Origin: Bacillus cereus ATCC 14579
GTDB taxonomy: Bacteria; Bacillota; Bacilli; Bacillales; Bacillaceae_G
Direction: 5' to 3'
Length of the DNA stretch: 64,000 nucleotides
NCBI RefSeq assembly: GCF_000007825.1
Contig: NC_004722.1
Coordinates: 4,690,501 to 4,754,500, forward strand
Position 1 is the first letter of the stretch. Every line of letters begins with the position of its first letter. This document shows, piece after piece, positions 59,619 to 64,000 of this stretch. A program made the position numbers and the translations under genes. The notes below the pieces were generated by a model. It saw only the letters and a list, made by a program, of their open reading frames with translations, ran no database searches and was not told where the DNA came from.

Positions 59619-59628
59619 ATAAAAAAAA

Positions 59629-59653
59629 CAGCTATCGCGTGTAGCGATAGCTG
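59629..59653 (-). terminator. Terminator of ABC module 2
   Basis: CAGCTATCGC / GCGATAGCTG with a 5-nt loop and eight A on its left (U-run). Confidence 0.85.
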
Positions 59654-59660
59654 CCCCTTA

Positions 59661-61610
59661 TTACTTCGCACTCACGATCTTATAATAAGAACGAACCGTT
59701 AAGAAGTAATATCCAATATAGATGACACCGTATACTCCAATACTAATGAGAAGCGGAATCATAATTTCAAATGGTAATATATTTGATAAACCTTTTAGTG
59801 CAAATAAACTGTGTAAAATACCGATTACTAACGGAATAGCGAAGATAAAGCTTACTTGTTTTGCGATAGCTTTCTTCATTTCTTGCTTCGTTACACCAAC
59901 TTTATGAAGGACAATGTAACGATCACGGTCAGCACTTGCTTCTGTTAATTGTTTAAAGTAAATGATTGAGCCTGTTGCTAATAGGAATACTAATCCTAAG
60001 AATAACCCAATAAACATCATTAAGCCTGTCGTTTCAAGCCCCATTTGGAATCCTGTATAGAAATCGTTAAATGGTTTTAAAACTTCTGATTCTCCAGCTG
60101 GCATAATGCTTGCTAATTTTGCTGTTAACTCTTTACTATTTCGCTCACCTTTTACATCAATATTTTTTACAGTACGCGTTTCGTTTACTTGTTTCACTTG
60201 CTCATATGTTTTATCAGGAACGATTACAAATAGTTCATTTAAATTTGTAAGGCTTCTATTATTTACACCTTTAATTTTTAATTCTTTTGACTCATTTCCA
60301 ACAGGGAATACAGCTGTATTTCCTGTATAAAGAGGACCAAAATCAAGTTTCTCAATATATAAGCTATCATATACGAAAGCTTCATTCGCACTCAAATTTA
60401 CAGGTTCTACATCTAAGTGTTTCACATGTTTATTAAAGCTTGATTGAGAAATAAGCTGGTACTGATTCGTAACATTATAGTGTGCGTTCAGAACTTGATC
60501 AGCTCTTTCACCTTTAAATGTTCCTTTCACAGGAATCATTTCAACTTCTGATTCATATGTGACTGGGTGATTATTCTTCTCTCCAGCAAGTATTTCATTT
60601 ACTTTTTTATCTAATGCTGCATCTTTTTTCTCATAGGAATAACTATACGGCGCAGCAACTTTTGATTGCGTAAATGTGTTGTAATACATCGTAACTGACG
60701 TACCAACCGCTGTTAATGTAACTGCACTTAAAATAGCGATTGTCGCCAATGATTTCGCATTTCCTTTAATACGATATAGTAACTGCGATGTCGTTACCAT
60801 ATTCATACCATTATAAAATGCTGACTTATTATTTCTTGCACGTTTCAATACAAATACTGTGAAGAACATGAACAGTAAATAAGTCCCTGCTACTGTCGCT
60901 AATAAAATATATAATGCAACGACCATAAAGTCTGCATACATAACTGCTTTCATGTACATTAGCGCTAAAAAATAACCTGAACCGATTAAGAAAACTGAAA
61001 TTAATGCCATGATGACAGATCCTTTTGGCATTGCTTCTCCTTCACGTTCTGCACGGAAAAGTTCAATTAACTTAAAGCGATAAATTAAACGATATCCTTG
61101 AAGTGATGTATATAAAATAATCACAAAGAAAATAATTGCTGTATCAATAATAGCAGCCATCGGTACTTCAAAATGAACATTTAAATTTAATCCCATCATA
61201 TTTACTAATAACTCAAGGAATAATTTCGAAAGGACACTACCAATCGCAATCCCGATTACTAATGACATTAATCCCATTAACATATTTTCATAAAAGAGCA
61301 TTTTACCAATTTGTCTTTTACGGATACCTAATAACGAATATAAGCCAACTTCTTTTTTACGTTTACGTGTAAAGAATCCGTTCGAATATATAATGAACAC
61401 CGCTACGAAAATGATAAGCATCACACTGGAAACTTGGAACGCTCCGCTAATCTTTTTAGAAGCTTCTGCTGCTTTTTCCATTTGTGAATTATATTGCAGT
61501 GCTTTAAATGTAAAATAAATAACGATACTAAAAATCATAGATGCGAAATATACAAAGTAGTCTTTAAAGTTCCGCTGTATGTTGCGGAGGGCAATGCTAG
61601 ATAAGGTCAT
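59661..61610 (-). CDS. Bce-type ABC permease, module 2
   Basis: 649 residues, same ten-helix layout as module 1 with an extracellular domain at residues ~325-520. The two are nearly identical over the membrane parts (KDYFVYFASMIFSIVIYFT, GMNMVTTSQLLYRIKG) and differ mainly outside, as expected if ligands differ. It overlaps the ATPase gene by 14 bp. Confidence 0.92.
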   Translation of the reverse strand: MTLSSIALRNIQRNFKDYFVYFASMIFSIVIYFTFKALQYNSQMEKAAEASKKISGAFQVSSVMLIIFVAVFIIYSNGFFTRKRKKEVGLYSLLGIRKRQIGKMLFYENMLMGLMSLVIGIAIGSVLSKLFLELLVNMMGLNLNVHFEVPMAAIIDTAIIFFVIILYTSLQGYRLIYRFKLIELFRAEREGEAMPKGSVIMALISVFLIGSGYFLALMYMKAVMYADFMVVALYILLATVAGTYLLFMFFTVFVLKRARNNKSAFYNGMNMVTTSQLLYRIKGNAKSLATIAILSAVTLTAVGTSVTMYYNTFTQSKVAAPYSYSYEKKDAALDKKVNEILAGEKNNHPVTYESEVEMIPVKGTFKGERADQVLNAHYNVTNQYQLISQSSFNKHVKHLDVEPVNLSANEAFVYDSLYIEKLDFGPLYTGNTAVFPVGNESKELKIKGVNNRSLTNLNELFVIVPDKTYEQVKQVNETRTVKNIDVKGERNSKELTAKLASIMPAGESEVLKPFNDFYTGFQMGLETTGLMMFIGLFLGLVFLLATGSIIYFKQLTEASADRDRYIVLHKVGVTKQEMKKAIAKQVSFIFAIPLVIGILHSLFALKGLSNILPFEIMIPLLISIGVYGVIYIGYYFLTVRSYYKIVSAK

Positions 61611-62367
61611 CAGCCATACCTCCAGAAATAGAAGACATTACGTCAACAATTTTTTGGAAGAACTGTTTACGCGTCGATTCACCGCGGTGCAATTCTTTAT
61701 ATAGTTCACCATCTTTAATGAAAATAACTCGTTTACAATAACTTGCTGCAAATGCATCATGCGTTACCATTAAAATTGTTGAGTTATCATATTCATTTAA
61801 TGACTTCATACTTTCAAGTAAATCTGTTGCAGATTTAGAATCAAGCGCTCCAGTTGGCTCATCCCCGAAAATCATACTTGGATTCGTAACGATTGCACGT
61901 GATGCTGCGCAGCGCTGCTTCTGTCCACCAGATACTTGATATGGGAACTGACTTAAAATATGATCAATGCCAAATTTCTTTGAGATTTCAAGAACGCGGC
62001 GATCAATCTCACTCGCTTTCACCTTTGATAACGCAAGTGGTAAAGCAATATTCTCTTTCACTGTTAATGTATCTAATAAGTTATAATCTTGGAAAATGAA
62101 GCCTAAATGATCGCGGCGGAATAATGCTAACTTATCATCATTCATTTTCACAATATCTTTTCCATCAATTAAAATTTCACCGTTCGTCGCATTATCAATT
62201 GTAGAAAGAACATTTAGTAAAGTCGTCTTACCAGAACCAGAAGGTCCCATAATTCCAACGAACTCACCTTCTTTTACTTGTAAGTTAATACCTTTTAACG
62301 CTGCAAATTTATTACCACCCGTGTCATATACTTTTTCAATATTTTTTGCTTCTAATACTGTTTTCAT
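61597..62367 (-). CDS. Bce-type ABC ATPase, module 2
   Basis: 256 residues from ATG 62367 (GAGGGA upstream). Walker A GPSGSGKTT, Q-loop FIFQDYNLLD, signature VSGGQKQRC, Walker B MIFGDEPTGALDSK, H-loop VTHDAFA. It is intact and serves as the reference for the broken module 1 ATPase. Divergent from the AraC-type gene. Confidence 0.93.
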   Translation of the reverse strand: MKTVLEAKNIEKVYDTGGNKFAALKGINLQVKEGEFVGIMGPSGSGKTTLLNVLSTIDNATNGEILIDGKDIVKMNDDKLALFRRDHLGFIFQDYNLLDTLTVKENIALPLALSKVKASEIDRRVLEISKKFGIDHILSQFPYQVSGGQKQRCAASRAIVTNPSMIFGDEPTGALDSKSATDLLESMKSLNEYDNSTILMVTHDAFAASYCKRVIFIKDGELYKELHRGESTRKQFFQKIVDVMSSISGGMADDLI

Positions 62368-62441
62368 CTCGACATCCCTCATTTCTTCTATTCTCTATTT
62401 TCAACTATATACACTCTCTACTCTTGCCACTATCGATGTTT

Positions 62442-62468
62442 CTTACACAAACATGACAGTTATGTAAG
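62442..62468. promoter_or_regulatory. 27-bp motif CTTACA-N15-TGTAAG, copy 2
   Basis: CTTACACAAACATGACAG then TTATGTAAG. It lies 75 bp upstream of the module 2 ATPase start. Confidence 0.6.
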
Positions 62469-62559
62469 GCACATAAGTAAAGAAATCAAAAAGTTAACGT
62501 AATGAATTAAAGTACTTTGTTACTATAACATTGGGATATCATACCATCCATTCATTCTC

Positions 62560-62586
62560 CTTACAGGAACATTACAATTTTGTAAG
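62560..62586. promoter_or_regulatory. 27-bp motif CTTACA-N15-TGTAAG, copy 3
   Basis: CTTACAGGAACATTACAA then TTTTGTAAG. It is 118 bp after copy 2, nearer the AraC-type gene. Inner bases AACAT.ACA.TT match copy 2. Confidence 0.6.
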
Positions 62587-62673
62587 GTAAAAAATGCACC
62601 TACAAAGTTGTGCACGAAATGTCGGATGGAGCTATTTCGTTCCTGCTATTCTATGTACAGAGGAGGTCATAAT

Positions 62674-63546
62674 ATGGATTCACTTAAAAATATGAATGCT
62701 GCAATGCGCTATATTGAAGATAACCTTACGAATGAAATTGATTTTAAAGAAGTTGCGAGGCTAGCTCTTTGTTCTGAGTATCACTTTAAAAGAATGTTTT
62801 CGTTTTTAGCAGGTATATCACTATCTGATTATATTCGCTGTAGACGTCTTACTCTCGCTGCCTTTGAACTAAAAAACAGCAATGTAAAAGTCATTGATAT
62901 CGCTATAAAATATGGATACAACTCACCAGATTCATTCGCTCGTGCATTTCAAAACTTGCACGGTATAACACCTTCAGAAGCCCGAAATAGTAGCCATTCT
63001 TTGAAGGCTTATTCACCAATGACCTTCCAATTATCCATTCAAGGAGGAAATGAAATGAATTATCGAATTGAAGAAAAAGAGGCATTTCGAATTATAGGTA
63101 TTACAAAACGAGTACCAATCGTTTTTAATGGTGTAAATGAAGAAATTGCTTCTATGTGGAAAAGTTTAAACCCAGAGTCTATTCAAACATTAAAGTCCCT
63201 TTCGAACATTGAACCTACTGGAATTATTAGTGCTTCTACTAATTTTTCTGAAGGAAGAATGGAGGAAAAAGGAGAACTTGATTACTATATTGGAGTAGCC
63301 ACAACGAAGGATTGTCCAGAGCAATTCGGGCAACTTGAAGTCGCAGCTTCAACATGGGCTATATTTGAAGCTGTCGGTCTATTTCCTGATGCATTACAAA
63401 ATGTGTGGGGGCGTATTTATTCTGAATGGTTCCCTTCTTCGAACTATGAACTAGCGGAAGGACCGGAAATATTGTGGAATGAACAGAAAGATATATCTTC
63501 TCCAAACTTTAAAAGTGAAATTTGGATACCGGTTTTGAAGAAGTGA
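62674..63546 (+). CDS. AraC-family regulator with GyrI-like effector domain
   Basis: 290 residues from ATG 62674, which follows AGAGGAGG; the frame is open to 62608 without a site. Two AraC helix-turn-helix motifs (CSEYHFKRMF and KYGYNSPDSFARAFQ) and PSEARNS, then a GyrI-like (SOUL/Rob) domain from residue ~127 (YRIEEKEAFRIIGI). Rob/BmrR-type domains bind amphipathic drugs. It may control the divergent ABC module 2, with the CTTACA-N15-TGTAAG sites between them. Confidence 0.88.
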   Translation: MDSLKNMNAAMRYIEDNLTNEIDFKEVARLALCSEYHFKRMFSFLAGISLSDYIRCRRLTLAAFELKNSNVKVIDIAIKYGYNSPDSFARAFQNLHGITPSEARNSSHSLKAYSPMTFQLSIQGGNEMNYRIEEKEAFRIIGITKRVPIVFNGVNEEIASMWKSLNPESIQTLKSLSNIEPTGIISASTNFSEGRMEEKGELDYYIGVATTKDCPEQFGQLEVAASTWAIFEAVGLFPDALQNVWGRIYSEWFPSSNYELAEGPEILWNEQKDISSPNFKSEIWIPVLKK

Positions 63547-63556
63547 TAAAAAAAAC

Positions 63557-63590
63557 AAAGCTGCTCTTCCCTAAAAGGAAAAGCAGCTTT
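63557..63590. terminator. Terminator, AraC gene / SdpI-like gene
   Basis: AAAGCTGCT / AAGCAGCTTT stem with A-run left and T-rich right. Confidence 0.8.
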
Positions 63591-63592
63591 AT

Positions 63593-64000
63593 TTACATTT
63601 TTAGTTCTTTTTTATAAGCAATATATGAATATCCCATCGTTAATCCTACTGCACCAATAATAATTCCAACCATTACGAAAGATTTCCACGCCACTGGTGC
63701 AAAAACACTTAAAATCATAATGATCCCCAATGCAACAAACACCTTTCCGCTAAAACGGTGCGTTTTTCTCCACACTTCTTCGTTACTTAATGTCCACGGT
63801 GTTTTTATACCTACAAAGTAGTTTGGTTTACATTGTGGTAAATAGTTTCCGATGACTATAAATAAAATACCCACTAATAATTCCGGCACGCGATTAATGA
63901 ATAAATTGTATCCTAATCCACTTGTAATAATATCTATATTCCCTACAAATAGTAGCAGTAGTATCCCGTTATTCATCATCATAAAAGCTTTAGAAAACTT
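63593..64000 (-). CDS. SdpI-family membrane protein, C-terminal part (cut by window end)
   Basis: Open to the window edge; 135 residues remain. After two helices comes the family block GNYLPQCKPNYFVGIKTPWT, then EEVWRKTHRFSGK, and two more helices. SdpI is the immunity/signalling protein against the SDP peptide in B. subtilis; many homologues have unknown roles. The ATG triplet at 63974-63982 is probably internal. Confidence 0.82.
   Translation of the reverse strand, partial: KFSKAFMMMNNGILLLLFVGNIDIITSGLGYNLFINRVPELLVGILFIVIGNYLPQCKPNYFVGIKTPWTLSNEEVWRKTHRFSGKVFVALGIIMILSVFAPVAWKSFVMVGIIIGAVGLTMGYSYIAYKKELKM

Overview
The window is about 35% GC chromosomal DNA. Gene content and protein sequences point to a member of the Bacillus cereus group: BclA-type collagen-like spore surface protein, class D sortase with an LPNTA substrate, GerPF-type spore protein, DUF3953-like mini membrane proteins and a bcr1-like repeat. 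The backbone order metK - pckA - ytlA/C/D - ytkD - luxS - yidD(ytjA) - carbonic anhydrase(ytiB) matches what I remember of the corresponding Bacillus subtilis locus. No rRNA, tRNA, CRISPR array or prophage is visible.

Layout. 1-5.5 kb: end of a PAP2 phosphatase, a GT4 glycosyltransferase, mobA/moaB, a GNAT acetyltransferase, and metK behind a SAM (S-box) riboswitch. 5.5-19.7 kb: pckA with a CcpN-like operator, small membrane proteins, an EamA transporter, YqkB-like and Nif3-like proteins, a collagen-like exosporium protein, two adjacent sporulation-type sensor kinases (one lacking its phospho-acceptor His), a katE catalase remnant, an alpha/beta hydrolase and an LtaS-family enzyme. 19.7-32 kb: ytlA/C/D ABC importer, a zinc-protease-like lipoprotein, HAD and DUF3267 proteins, ytkD, a cluster of tiny membrane proteins, luxS, yidD, carbonic anhydrase, cydAB behind a Rex-like site, and a GerPF-like gene. 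32-42 kb: a hairpin-rich gene-free stretch, YdcF-like and YitT-like membrane proteins, a PspA/DUF350/DUF4178/DUF4247 envelope-stress operon carrying a bcr1-like repeat, a lipoprotein gene whose terminator is split by an IS3-type remnant, and feoAB (feoB frameshifted) under a Fur box. 42-49.6 kb: thiT behind a TPP riboswitch, then an operon-like array of LPNTA protein, class D sortase, response regulator and kinase, then hpt and a lipid kinase. 49.6-54.6 kb: an accessory block of immunity-like proteins (DUF2199, DUF2185+DUF4262, DUF4261-like and unknowns) with an Rpn-type nuclease. 54.6-64 kb: two paralogous Bce-type ABC modules (the first with a frameshifted ATPase), YxeA, DedA, a lipid-methyltransferase-like gene, an AraC/GyrI-like regulator and the end of an SdpI-like protein.

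The least expected signals are regulatory. Three transcription units of the antimicrobial-peptide-type region (ABC module 1, yxeA, methyltransferase-dedA) share an aligned promoter of about 57 bp with TTAAGAAA repeats upstream of TATACT. A separate 27-bp motif, CTTACA-N15-TGTAAG, occurs twice between ABC module 2 and the AraC gene and once at 47.6 kb. A palindrome pair, TGTAAA-N6-TTTACA, brackets the promoter of the DUF3267 gene. Several genes are broken (katE, feoB, the ABC-1 ATPase, a small membrane gene, an IS transposase). The single-base frameshifts may be true decay or sequencing error and need read-level checking.
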